From Cryphonectria parasitica EP155 (Eukaryota; Ascomycota; Sordariomycetes; Diaporthales; Cryphonectriaceae): DNA of 64,000 bases. The translations under genes were made by a program, and so were the position numbers. Below, in pieces: positions 44,269 to 55,844 of the stretch (position 1 is the stretch's first letter; the number at the start of each line of letters is the position of its first letter). The DNA is taken from assembly GCF_011745365.1 (NCBI RefSeq), contig NW_024468909.1, positions 7,373,274 through 7,437,273 on the forward strand, written 5' to 3'. The notes beneath the pieces are model-generated. The model saw only the letters and a program-made list of their open reading frames with translations, searched no databases and had not been told where the DNA came from.

Positions 44269-45366
44269 GACCTCTCCGCCTCAGAACGAGAATCAAGCGC
44301 TACAGTTTCACTCTTTAGAAGAGAAAGCCAACCAGATATACTAGAATCAAGAGCTAAGAAACTCCAGTCAATAATCTCAAGATATCCCTAAAACATCAAG
44401 CAAGTCTCCTCTTCACAAAAACTGCAATCTTCCTCATCAGCGAATCCCTCCAAGAAATTGAAACTACAACGAATCATTTCTGCAGCACGCTTCTCCAACA
44501 ACCTTCGCTATTTCCATATACAATCAAAACAAGCTTGCAATGCTAGCAAGGCTTATAGAGCAGCAGCATTTGCTAACTCTACCTCAGCTTCCTTACTTAA
44601 AATCTTGCACTTTTTACGAATCAAATGCTCTGCTGAAGAAGAAAATCAGTAATTACAAAGAATATTAAGAAACAAAGAAACTAATCAGCAAAAGCTAAGA
44701 AACAACTAGTATTACAGCTTTAATTCAGAGAAATATACTTTCTATAACGAAAAGAGTTTTCAGCAAAACAATAGAAAGCTTCTATCTCCTAACAATAAGT
44801 ACAAGCAGATATTTCAATACTAAAAGCAAAAATAAGCTTAGCAAGATAATAGCGCTCTTGAGTTTTCACTAAACGATTAGAATACATGTTATGACTCATC
44901 CAACATGCAGGTCACAGAACAGGTCACGAGTAACAGGAATCAGGTGTCAAGGACTCAACGTCCTAACAAAGCATTGATCACATAACCCAGGGTTAGGGTT
45001 ATGAGCACGACCAATTAGGAAGGATAGCTTCGGATATGTGCTATCCAGAGCTAGCAGGATAACTTGGATATGTTACTATCTAACATATCCATACTGAAGA
45101 GCTGAATATATAAGAACACGTTCATTACCATTAGATAGATTCAGTACATAGCTCTTCAGTTGTCAATCTAAGTATTCAGTTTCATATACTAAGTAGCCTC
45201 AAAGGCAGTGAATACTTGCATCGCTTATTAGGACTTGTACAGTTCCGTATTCAAGAACTTGATACTTTGATACCGCTCTTGTTAGCATAAACCCCTTCGT
45301 GTACTTAGGAATCTTCGGATTGCTGCAGTGCTCATTACAATACAATTTATTAATTCTATTCAATAT
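44265..45366 (-). pseudogene. antisense ORF of Gy5, interrupted by solo LTR
   Basis: Counterpart of 35692-36335. Its start codon position (45364-45366) reads ATA, the frame IEILNRINKLYSN follows, and a solo LTR with its ATACA duplication (44887-45346) splits it. The TAG at 44265-44267 overlaps the pol stop on the other strand. The open frame at 44458-44652 on the plus strand is its shadow. Confidence 0.6.
44887..45341 (+). repeat. solo chromovirus LTR (type II)
   Basis: 455 bp, TGTTATGACTCATCC to CTCATTACA, flanked by the perfect target duplication ATACA (44882-44886, 45342-45346). It is the least mutated LTR in the window, so recent. It carries AGGGTTAGGGTTA at 44989-45001. Confidence 0.96.
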
Positions 45367-45458
45367 CTCGATTAGAAAAGCATAACTATATATACAAAGA
45401 ACTTGCTAGAATACTTATGGAAGATTATTAGAAATAATAATTGATAGAAGGAAGATGA

Positions 45459-45924
45459 TATTATAACTCATCCAATATGCAGATCACCAGCTAGAATACC
45501 TGGAATAACTATTCGGAAAACAGGAAAGGATTCAACATTTCAATAACTAAGGCTTATATAAGCAAGGATTAGGATTACAGAATTAGAATAGATTAGTTGC
45601 TAATTTATAGTAATCTGAATCAGTTGAATTGCTCAGATAATCCAAATAATTCAACAATCAATACTACTTACAGAACTGAAGAGCTGAATATATAAGAATA
45701 CATTCATTCCTATTAGATAGATCTCGTACATAGCTCTTCAGTTATCAATCTAAATATCAGATTACTCTCTACTCTAATAGCTCCAAAGGCAGTGAATACT
45801 TGCATTGCTTACTAAGACTTATACAGTTCCGTATTCAAGAACTTAGCACTTTAATACCACTCTTATTAGCATAAATCCTCTTTGTATACTTCGGAATCTT
45901 CGAATTGCTGCAGTGCTTATTACA
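45459..45924 (+). repeat. Gy5 3' LTR (type I)
   Basis: 466 bp, TATTATAACTCATCC to GCTTATTACA. Confidence 0.94.
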
Positions 45925-46330
45925 GCAAGCTTATCCTAAAGTCAAAGTGTTCTCAAGATAGAGAACAGTTTTTTTGAGTGAAAGAATTTTCAGTGCTAGC
46001 AAATGCAGGGAGTAGCAGATCGTTTTCTTTTCTACAAACTATCCTCAACTCAAATTTTAAGCTTTCTATCTCATTTCAATTTGAAGTCTGATCGCTTCCC
46101 TTAAAACTCTATTATTTCTGAATTTCAAGTTCTTATCATCTCTCTTTCTATTTCAATTGCAGAATTTGCATTTCTAGAATAAAGATTAAAGAGATCAGAT
46201 CTGCATTTCTATTTGTATTGAAAACAATTAATTATCTAGCATTATTTTTAGAGCTTATTTCAATTTATATTCCTAATTTGCTATTCTGATTAAAACTCAG
46301 CTATAGCTAATTCTATTTATTCTTTATTTT
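45925..46330. repeat. subtelomeric repeat block, second Q-R copy
   Basis: Q at about 45932-46133 (AAAGTCAAAGTGTTCTCAAG to TTCAAGTTCTTATC) and R at about 46134-46260, homologous to 37181-37470. The next bases, with GATTAAAACTCAGCTATAGC, match those following R at 37720-37761. More mutated than the first copy. Confidence 0.8.
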
Positions 46331-46349
46331 TCTATTCTCTATTATATAT

Positions 46350-49300
46350 TATAATATATAGAGAATACTAGTTTAGCATTATAGCTGATAAAATAGCAGC
46401 ATATCTAGCTTTAGTATGCTATAGAATATTTAGAAAAGAGTAACAAGCTATTGCAAGCTACATTCAGAGCCTGCTTAGCATCTATTATACTCAACAAGAT
46501 CTGTAGCATTTCCAATTTCCTAATCCAGCAAGTATTGCTATTCCGCTACTTAGTAATATTTAAACTAATAGCCTTATCTATTAAGAATACTCTTTCATTA
46601 CCAAGCAAGCTTATAAGATGCAAGATCACTACTGCTTCTTGCATGAATAAGTAAATCCCTGCACAGATAGCTGCTTATCTGCTCAGAAGATAGCCTTTCC
46701 TGTCTCATAGCAAATGCAGGTATGCTGCTAAAAGCTCTTTCCGAGCTAGCAGGCTAGCAGATGGTTCGAGATCCAACGCCAGAGCAGGCCTGAGAACAGC
46801 CAGCTCAGCATTCCAGAGGATTCAAGGCAGCTAATTACAGCATCCTTCTGCCAGGTACAGAAGCAGCTAGCTAATCCAATAAACCGGATTATTCAGAAAG
46901 AAAACAACCAGCTAAAGCTTAATCTCTAGCTCCGAAGGATAAGCTAAGCAACTTATCTGCAGAAGCTAGATCTGATCAGAACCAAGGAGCTGGTTTCGCT
47001 AATCCGGAATAATGAGCTAATTCTGCAGGCTCTCTAGCAGAGCTTTCAGCGCAATGCTCAGCAGGCTCGCTATACCATAGTTGTATCTATTATCAGCTAT
47101 TCTATTCTCTTCGAAATCAACCGAAAGAATAAGCATATCAAGCTTAGATAGCTATTTAATAGCTAATTCAAAAGCAGTTCATAGCAGCAATATATGAAAG
47201 TCTAGCGCTACATTCTAAGCTATATTATACGAATACAAGCTCTTAGCTCTAATTAGAAATCTTTCTATTGCTTTACTACCGAATAGAGCGCTCTTTATAT
47301 CCGCTTCCTATACTAGCTTGAAAATACAGCTGAGATTCCTTCTGCTACAGCTGCAGCGCGCTAGAATAAAATATGCCTGAACTTTGTAATTCAGCTTCTC
47401 GATTATCCTCTTTCAGATACTGAATATAAGAGTACTCTTTTCAGCGCTCTTGCTATTCTCAGTATTCGAGCAAATAGTGAATAGGAAATACTACTTAATT
47501 ATACTTTTATCTACTCTGCTATTATTAAGCTAGCTTACATGCTTATAGTCCTTCAGGCTTATCTTGAGCGGAAGGAGAAGATGAATGAGAAGCTAGCTGT
47601 GCTATCTCAGGAAACCTTGTAGAAAGAAGTACTGAAGCATTGCTGCAAGCTCTTCGAACTTCTATAGCCAAAAGTTTTCCGATTTATAACAACTACTAGC
47701 TCTGAGACTAAGCTTACTCCTCTCAACTGAATCTTCAAAGCTAGATCCTACAGCTTCAAGATCCGCTATACTACTGCTGTTCAGAGCAGAGTAAACTAAT
47801 AAGGGAATCTTATTTTCTATTATAATATCCAGCTGTATATTAATTAGATCTCCGATATGATTCACAATCTTCTCAGCCTAGCACAGTAAAGCCTTGCTAA
47901 GATGCTCGAATCGCTAGATCTGGAAGCTCTGCTCCAAATTAACTAGCCTTCGCTTCAGAATGATTATTATAAAAACCAGATCAGCTATTCCTTTCTCGCT
48001 AATTGCTGCAACCAATGGCTTATAAACAGCCAGCAGTAGCTTCTGAAGCATATTCTGAGCAGCATAGAGCTATATGCTATATGATTTGATAAGCACAGCT
48101 AACAGCTCCAGGCTTCTGCTATCAGCCAGTTCTGCTTCCAAGCAGAGAGATTTCGTAAGCAGATCCTCCTTCTTCTGCATTTCTCTGAAAGCCAGCTAGC
48201 TCGCATTACTGAGATCCTTGAGCTTCGATTAGAGAACTCAGCATACAGAAGCCTTCGAAATATCTTTCTTTATAATAAGCTAATTTGTTTTGTTATTTTT
48301 TATTATAAGAACTATTAAGTATCTAATCAGCTTAAGATCATCTATTGATATCTGCTGCGCAAGATAAGCGCTCTTCTTATCTGATATCTCTAGCTAGCTT
48401 TCCCCTTTTAGCAGCAGATCGAAGAGCTTCTTAGAGCTAGCTAAGCAAGAAGCTTTCTGCTCTGAGCTAATCAGATCCTCCCACTAGCAAACCCAGAAGA
48501 AGAGAGGGAATACAGCTTCTCAGCTCCTAGCTTCTAGCTATAGCTTGCAGATTGGATAAAATGCTTTCTTCAGTAATACAGCCTGCAGCTAACAAATACA
48601 AAGCTTATGATTAGTATCTAGCAGTATATTGCAATTGCTATTGCTTGTTAATATCTTAAAAAAAGCTATTAAAGCAATATGCAAAGCTAGCTTAAGAGCA
48701 GCAGAAATAATCTGATTAATAATAATAAAGAAGCTAATAATATTCTTGATTTACAAGCTGAGCATAGTACAGCTATAGCGCATATAGTATACGGAAGAAA
48801 GCTGCAGCTAAGCTTGTTTGAAACAGCTGTTCGGAGAGATTAGTTTCGAAAAGCTAGCATTCAGTAGCATCGCTTTCTCGAGTTTCAAAGCTATTCCGCT
48901 TCTACAATGCTTTCCAAGCAAAAGAGAGAGATTTTTGAAAAAGAACAAGAGCAGAGCTAGCTGCAGCGCTTTCATCAGCTATATAAAACTAATCTTCTTA
49001 GCTAATTATAACAGATAATCAGAGCAAAAGCTTAGTTTTGAAGCAATCAGAAGCTTGTTCTTCATGCAATTACTTGAAAAGAAATCCCTATTCTGCAGAT
49101 TGCTAGTATAAGCAGTAGAAAAGCTCTTTCCTTTTTGCTTTCAACATATTATTCATTCCAAAGCATAACAATTATTATTACTCCGCTTATTGCTCTTCAG
49201 AAAGATCTATTTTAGAGATGCTAAATCTATCAGATTGATATATCTATATAAATCTCATCCAAGCCTAACTATACTGCTGCTATCATCTTTATTTCATCTG

Positions 49301-50820
49301 AATCTGCTATCTTTAAGCAGTTCTCCAGCTTTATTAATCGCTTGCATACTCAAGAGCAGCTTGACTGCATTGTAATAAATGAGTATTATATTGCTCTTAA
49401 TGCAAATAATATCTTTTAATTAAAATTTCAAGAGCTTGGATTTGCTATTGCAGCATTTGATATATAGCAGATCTTCCTTATAGCTATACTACTGCTAAAG
49501 GATGAAGCATCTCTCTTTTAAGCTCTATGCATCTCTAAATCATTAGTTTTTCGAATATTTACTATTTGCAAAAATATTCGCTATATTATTCAACAGATCT
49601 CTTCTAATCAGAGAAAAGCTTCTATCTGCAGAGAGATAGAGAGAATCCTTGCTAAGATAAAGAAGGGAAGAATGATTATCTATAGCAGCACAGTTCGCCA
49701 GATAGAAAGCCTCGGATCTGCTCTGAAATATAAGATTTATTACAGCAGAATTGCTAATACTTCAAGCAAGACTACAATTCTATAGCAATGAATTAATAAT
49801 TATAATTATATAATTATTGCAACTAGTGCATTAGAAATAAATCTGAATATTCCTAATATACATGCAATTATTTATATAAAGCCTTCAAGAAATATGCAAG
49901 ACTATGCTTAAGAAAGCAAGCAAGCAGACTGAAATAGCAAGTTCTCTCAAGCAACTCTTTTCTGAAATGAATATTCGCCTTAAAATACTAGCCCTGAGAT
50001 AAGCTAATATCTGCATATAAAGAAATATCGATATATCCTTCTTAATTAGATTCTTGATAAGCAGTTCGATTGAATGCAATGCATGCTAGATAAGATTTCC
50101 TGCAATTACTGCAAGCTAGCCAGCTAGAAGCATAAGCTGAATTCTAATCAGAGGCTCAGCAGCAAGCATTTTGAACAGATGAAGCGAAGAAGCAGCTAGA
50201 TGCAGAGAGAAGTTCTTAAGAACTACTAAGAGAGAAGCAAGATGATTATAGCATTAGTTCAGCAGCTTGAAGCATAAGCTGGCATTTGTATTCTCTGCAA
50301 AGGCTAAAAGAGAGAGCTTAGCTTGCTAGCTTAGCATACCAGAGCGAGCTGCTCATTCAAGCATAACTCAGTCTAGCACAAGATCGAGAGCAGGCAGGCT
50401 TAGCTGCAGAAAGGGATCTTTGTACAAAAGCATTTAGCAGCATATGCTGAATGCTCCAAATGTAGTATACTCCAAGCATATTGCACCTTTTGAAACAAGC
50501 TAGCATCTGATTAGAAATTCTTCTTACAGAAGCTGAGCGATATCTGCTAGTATTTAAAGCTTCTTATATTAGTTACAGGAGAGCTCTAAGCTCTTAGCTT
50601 CAGAATGAAAGCGCTGATTTATAATCTTATAGAGAAAGATTAAGAAGAGCTTTTTAAAAAGAGCTTCTTATATAAGTAGATGAGCTAGCGCTGCAAGTAG
50701 CATAATATAGAGATGAATAATTTGTACTGAGTTTTTCTTAAGATAATAGAAGCTATAAATCAGCAGATAAGAGGAAAGTAGAAATCAGTTAATAAACTAG
50801 TAATCAGAGCTTAGTACATA
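46350..50820 (+). pseudogene. telomere-linked RecQ-type helicase TLH1 (degenerate)
   Basis: A plus-strand frame of about 4.4 kb, with frame changes and many stops. The upstream region gives segments typical of fungal telomere-linked helicases: LFSALAILSIRANSE near 47440, SYSFKIRYTTAVQSR near 47750 and VRNIFLYNKLICFVIFYYKN near 48255-48310. The helicase core follows: motif I IASISSRKALSF at 49099-49134 (GSGKS expected), Ia ITIIITPLIALQKDL near 49170, II IVINEYY at 49369-49389 (DECH expected), III LIAILLL near 49480, IV MIIYSSTVRQIESL near 49675-49715, V IIIATSALEINLNIPN near 49813-49860, VI QDYA, stop, ESKQAD near 49897-49930 (QESGRAGRDG class). A Cys-rich C-terminal part follows to about 50800. 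Ends are approximate. Confidence 0.78.
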
Positions 50821-51059
50821 GAGATAGCGATTTTCGTTTGCTGTAAACATAAATCAAGAAGCTAAAAGCTCAAAAAAATCAGCACAATATCTATATCTGC
50901 TATCTCCAGTCTTCTCTAATCATTACTCTCATACTTCTATCCTCTTACTCGCTTTACACTTCTCTATTCTCAGCGCTCTTGCATCCTGCTCTAAACTCTG
51001 TTCTGATCTCTGAGAAAGCTTGTTTAGTACAGCTTGCTAGCCTTTGAAACCAGCTTTAT

Positions 51060-52990
51060 AAGCTAGCATTAGCTATCGAAATGAAGTTGTTGCTAGTATA
51101 AGAAAGAGAGAGCATATGCTTTGCCTTCCTGCTGAGCTCTGTAAAAACTGGCTAGCTATCGAAATATCGCTTTCTATACTAAGAAATCTCGATAGCAGCC
51201 CCTTCTGAATACTCATCTGCAATATAGATTTCGAAATAGCTTATTAAGCAACATTCTTGCTATTAAAAGATTGCAGCTAACTATCTTGCAGCAAATTAGC
51301 TATTACATTAATGCAGAGATATATCTGCATAAGCAATTCTGATCCTAATCCTAATCATGATTTCGATTGCAAGAAAAAAACTAACTTCTAACGCTCTGCA
51401 ATACTAAAGAAGAAGCCCTAATCAGAGCTAGGAGAAGCAGAGATAATAATAGCAGTATTATCCCAGCTTGCAATCTCAATCCATATTGTACTCTATATAA
51501 AGCTAGGCTCTTGTAGCTTGCTGAAAGATGAAGAGAAAAGAGCTGCCTCAGGAACTAGCGAAAGAGGATAGGAGACTTAGCTCTCTGCTCTTGTAAAAGA
51601 AGCTGGCAGAAGCGGAAGCAAGCGCTGCATTCAGCTTATCTCGCTGGGAGCGAACTCAATAGCCTTTATATTCTCTCAAAGCTGTATATTCGCAGAATGA
51701 ACCCAAGCCTTCCTAGCTCTATCTGAGATCTGTATACTCTCAAAGCTCTTAATACCCCTCTCTGCTCTTCACTAATCTAAGCTTCTTCTGAGGAACTCAG
51801 CCTGTTGTAAAACCCCATTTGCTCTGCTCAGCTCTAATCGGATAGCAACGAGAAAAGCCTTCTCAATATGTTGCTAAAGCAAGATATCAATATCAGCATT
51901 TTGAAATAATGCTGAGTTCCGCTAGTTTGTAAACTAGCTATTATTCTGCTACTTATCAGGCTTTCGAAAAAAAAAGTACAGATTATTAGCTACATACAAG
52001 CCATAGCTCCATCTATTCTTCTGCATATAAATCTGCATATGCTAGTAAGCTAGAGTCTTATTTGCTAGCTGCTGCTTTATAACAATCAGATGCTGCTCTA
52101 CTATCTAAATAATTCTCTTTCGCATAATAGAGTTCTTACAATAGTAGAAATCAAGCATCTGAATAGCATATTAATAGTAGTTGTAGATTGCAACAAACTA
52201 GTAGTTATTGCAAAGATAGGGAAAGACTGCTTAGCATACTCCTGGTTCGTATTTCCTTCGGAAGTAAGAAATCTTTTAGCTTGTAAAATCGAAGAACCAA
52301 TTTGTTATCCATATCTGCAAAATCAGATTTATTAGCTGCTATCTAATCAGGCTTATCAGTGCTGAATCTATAAGCTGCTTGCACTGCAGGATAAAATCCT
52401 CAACATTATATAGTGTTAAAGCTATATAAACTCAGTAAATTCTACTAAGCTTTCCAGTCTCCAGATTTAAGCTTTTCTAATTAGAGTTGCACAGTATAGA
52501 GTAAAAGTAAATACTAGGAAAGTAGTGCTTAAAGAGCTCGATTGCTCTTGCTTCTAGCAAATAAGCTAGCTCAGCATTGAAGTAGTTAGAGCAATCAGCT
52601 AGCAGAGCATTCTCAACAGATAAGTAATTAACATTCACAGAGTTTATAATTACTCAGCTAAGATCTGCTATAGTCTTCTAGTATCATCAGGGAAGAGCTT
52701 TGAAAGCGAATAGAGCAGATATCTGCAGAACTGATCGAGCCTCTCCTGCTAGCATAGTATAGCGCTGTTCGCCTTGCTCATCAATATCCTTCATAATATC
52801 ATTAGCTGCAGCTTGAAAGGAATCAGTTCGCTAAGGAGGAACTGAGGCAAAGCGAGAGGAGCCAGCAGAACGAGCCTGCACCTGCTCACTGCCTGAGAGC
52901 AGTTGAGCCTGCGCTTCTTCAAGAGAGAGAACTGGAAAGTCAGTGCTTGTAGCAGGCTTTTTTTCTTTATTTCCAAACATCATGAGTACT
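51060..52990 (+). pseudogene. unrecognised degenerate long CDS 1
   Basis: A plus-strand frame can be followed for about 640 codons. Stops fall at places where CGA, CAG or CAA would restore the frame, and one 1-bp slip occurs in an A9 run at 51967-51975. Readable parts include MLCLPAELCKNWLAIEISLS near 51118, LGEAEIIIAVLSQLAISIHI near 51440, LISLGANSIAFIFSQSCIF near 51640 and an open 81-codon stretch at 52090-52335 with KIGKDCLAYSWFVFPSEVRN. Later AQYRVKVNTRKVVLKELDCS and YSLLVSSGKSFESE are seen. I recognise no domain and no catalytic motif. It lies between two TLH pseudogenes on the same strand and could be part of a subtelomeric gene family. The open frame 52791-52976 on the minus strand is probably its shadow. 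Confidence 0.45.
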
Positions 52991-53610
52991 AATCAGTAGG
53001 CTGCTATATCGTTTATTGAGATCTGAAAGGATGAAAGGGAATAGAAGAAAAATATGAGTTTTGAAGAATAGTAGCAGAAAAGCTGATAAAGGATGTGCAG
53101 GAGTGCAGTATGAAGGAAATAAAGAGATAGCTTAGTATATAGCAGAAAGATATTAATTAAGCTATAATCAGCAAGAAGATAGAAAGATTGAGCTTAATAA
53201 GAGCAGTAAGAAAAGAGAGAAGATAAGACAGAAGCAGAGCTACAGCTTGATATATTGGTTTTATCTAGCTCCATTGCTTAGTATAAGAAAGGAAGAGAAG
53301 AGAAGAGAATCAAAGCTAATATTTAGTAGCTGAATAGCAGATATTTATATTCCAATATCTCAGTAGGAGTAATTCACAGATATAAAGTAATTTGCAAGCA
53401 TCAAGTAATTCACAAGCAGGAAGTAAGGTTTAAGTATGTACCTTCCCTCTTTCAAATCTTAAGCAAGCTCTGCTATTAAGTGAATCACTGATTCTTGTTA
53501 TTCAGCCTTCTGAATATTAGCTTCTGCTCTTGTTCAGATTAAAAAAGCTTTCTGCTTTGCTAATCAGAGTGCTTAGCTGATCTCTCCTCTTCCCTTTCTA
53601 TCTTACCAGG
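52991..53610. other. intergenic, no gene seen
   Basis: Purine-rich sequence to about 53330, then pyrimidine-rich sequence. I find no recognisable frame or RNA gene here. Confidence 0.5.
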
Positions 53611-53838
53611 CCTCCATCCAACTAGCTTCTGTTGCCAGGTTGCTCAGCTGCCTCCAGCCTTCTCTCTGCTTGTTCACAGCTCTTCTTTCTCTCCATATTA
53701 GTTGGCTTCCTCTTCTATCAAAAGCCTCCATCCAACCAGCTTCTGTTGCTAGGTTGCTCAGCTGCCTCCAGCCTTCTCTCTGCCTGTCCACCCCTTCTTC
53801 CCCTTCATATTAGTTAGCCTTCTCTTCTACCAAAAGCT
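53611..53838. repeat. 114-bp tandem duplication
   Basis: CCTCCATCCAACTAGCTTCT at 53611 recurs at 53725 as CCTCCATCCAACCAGCTTCT; the two 114-bp units run on to CTACCAAAAGC near 53835. Because 114 is divisible by three, open frames cross it on both strands (53603-53791 minus, 53632-53817 plus). These are repeat by-products without domains. Confidence 0.9.
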
Positions 53839-54169
53839 AGACCTACCATCTTTTTTCTTTTTTCACTTAGCTTCTCAACTTCTGTTGCTGAACATCTAAT
53901 CAACTGAACTGCTCCTTCTTTCTCCTTCAAACAGCTTATTCTCCATGCTGCTTACCTGCTGCTCTTCTCCAGCTTACTGAATAGCTTGCTTCTGATCAGA
54001 AGCCTAATCAACTGCCCTTGTTTTTCTCTGCTTATCCTACTAAGCTTTATTGCTGAAAATCTCATCAGCTACTCCTTCCCTACCCTCCGAACCGCTTATC
54101 AGCTACCATCCCACCCTCAACCTCCCACCAGCTGCCATAGCTAGCTCTAGCAAGCTCATCTTTACCTTC
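53839..54169. other. pyrimidine-rich intergenic stretch
   Basis: C/T-rich on the plus strand, with CTTCT and CAGCT words and no recognisable frame. It may be upstream sequence of the following degenerate CDS. Confidence 0.4.
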
Positions 54170-55020
54170 GCTCGTTTAACTGCTCTGGAGAATGCATGAA
54201 ATCGGATTACGCTCTTCAAAGCTATACTCCAGCCTGAATATGCTCACTACTACCAGAAGCACTGAGAGCTACATAATATTCTACAGTTCTATAAGCTATA
54301 AATGCTTATTAGGGAGCTATATAATATATGGATTCTGAATACTCAGGAAAAATCAATGCAAGCAATTGGGAATGCAATTAATTAGCTGCTGCTCTTGCAA
54401 GAGTAGGCATTGTGAATGTTTCATGCTGAGAAGTTCAAGAAAATTACATCTAATGCTATCTTTGTAAAAGCTAGCGGATTCAGGCTCTTTGGAAAGTATA
54501 TTGCTCTTCTAAGCTATCCTATCAATGTGCAATGCATGCTAGCTCTGATTATTGCTCTCTTCAGCTTTTACAATCGCAATTCATATAATTGCTGTTCTCA
54601 GAAAGCTGTAAGCTATTCATACTAGCTTGCAGATGAAACAATTGCATATGCTATAATTCTCTTTTTTGAATACTGCTCTATTCCTAGCATTTAAAATAAT
54701 ATATGTGCAAACTGTATCTAGTATATTAAGACTCATTTATACACTTTCAAGATATAAAGCAAACATTCAGCTATATAAGCTTCTAAAGCTCTTATAAGTA
54801 TAGAAAGCAAGCTGAAACTCTGATCAGATTCAAAGGCTAATTTAGGCTGGAACTTGGATTAGTTTAGCAAGAAGCTGCTGAATATGCCTCCCTCTAAGCT
54901 TCAGCTTAGCTGAACAGCATTCCAAGAGCAGCGGATTGATATTAAGAAGAAGAAGAATTTGATAGCAGCAAAGGAACAGAAAGAAGTTAGTCTAGTTGAA
55001 CTATCTGATAGCATAGTATA
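54170..55020 (+). pseudogene. unrecognised degenerate CDS 2
   Basis: About 280 codons in one plus-strand frame with stops at likely Arg, Gln or Trp positions. Readable parts: NRITLFKAILQPEYAHYYQK near 54205, an open piece from 54416 with MFHAEKFKKITSNAIFVKAS, FRLFGKYIALLSYPINVQCM and ALIIALFSFYNRNSYNCCSQ, then SDSKANLGWNLD near 54835 and a Lys/Glu-rich end (KKKKNLIAAKEQKEVSLVEL). A two-Cys CANC pattern is present near 54710. I do not recognise the family. Confidence 0.4.
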
Positions 55021-55844
55021 ATAGAAGCAATATATAAGCAGATATAATATAGAGAAAGAGAGGAGCGATTGCAAATTAATATTAAGAAGAGCTGGGATAT
55101 AATAGCAGCAAAGAAATAAAGGAGAGATTAGTATGATTAATTAGCTAATAAGATAGCTATTGGAGAGAGAGCGCAGTATATACAGATAATTAAGAGGAAT
55201 AGATACTCTGATTAGAAGAGATTAATAGAATAAGTTTCTAAGAAGCTTTTCTAATTTTCTAGTTATTTATTAAATCAGTAAAGATTCTTCTTCTACTATC
55301 TAAGATATATTAGATAGTTACAGTTTGATTAGTTCAAAGTGCTATGCATATAATTAGAGTATTTTCTAGTTCTGCAGCTTAGTAATATAGAGTATTAGCT
55401 TCTCTGCTAGAGATCTTAAGCTTGAAATCTATCTAGTTCTATATCTAGCTCTGTATATAGAATAGTTTTTTATTTTAATTCTTTTTTATATTTTCTTTCT
55501 TTTGTTTTCTTAAGCAAAGTATATATATATAATCAAGATAAATAGATACTCTAATTAAAAGAAAATAAAATCTTTATATATATTAAATAGAGCTAGATAC
55601 TCTGATCAGAAGAGAAGAAATAATTCAGAAATAAACTTATATTAATAAAATAAATTCTAAAATAATTACTTTTTAAATATAATTAATCTAATTATAATAT
55701 TAAGAAAATATTAATAAGATTAGCAATCTTAGAATTATAATAATTATAGATATAAAGCAGTATTATATATAATTTTTCTCTATCAAAAGCAGCAATAGTA
55801 ATTATAATAGTAATTCTTTCCCTAGCATAGCAGTTAAGCATAAA
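55021..55844. other. AT-rich intergenic region
   Basis: Strongly AT-rich, especially 55460-55760. It holds a 21-bp motif like TAGATACTCTGATCAGAAGAG three times (55200-55220, 55543-55563, 55594-55614). No frame or RNA gene is seen. Confidence 0.5.

Larger units (their letters stand above)
38005..45924 (+). mobile_element. chromovirus Gy5, full length, with solo LTR inside
   Basis: LTRs of 466 bp at 38005-38470 and 45459-45924. Target duplication GCAGG (38000-38004) and GCAAG (45925-45929) differ by one G/A. A solo LTR (44887-45341, duplication ATACA) lies in its antisense frame; without it the element is about 7.46 kb, equal to Gy4. Same gene order as Gy2-Gy4. The flanks do not come from one obvious continuous sequence, so ectopic recombination between two copies is not excluded. 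Confidence 0.9.
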
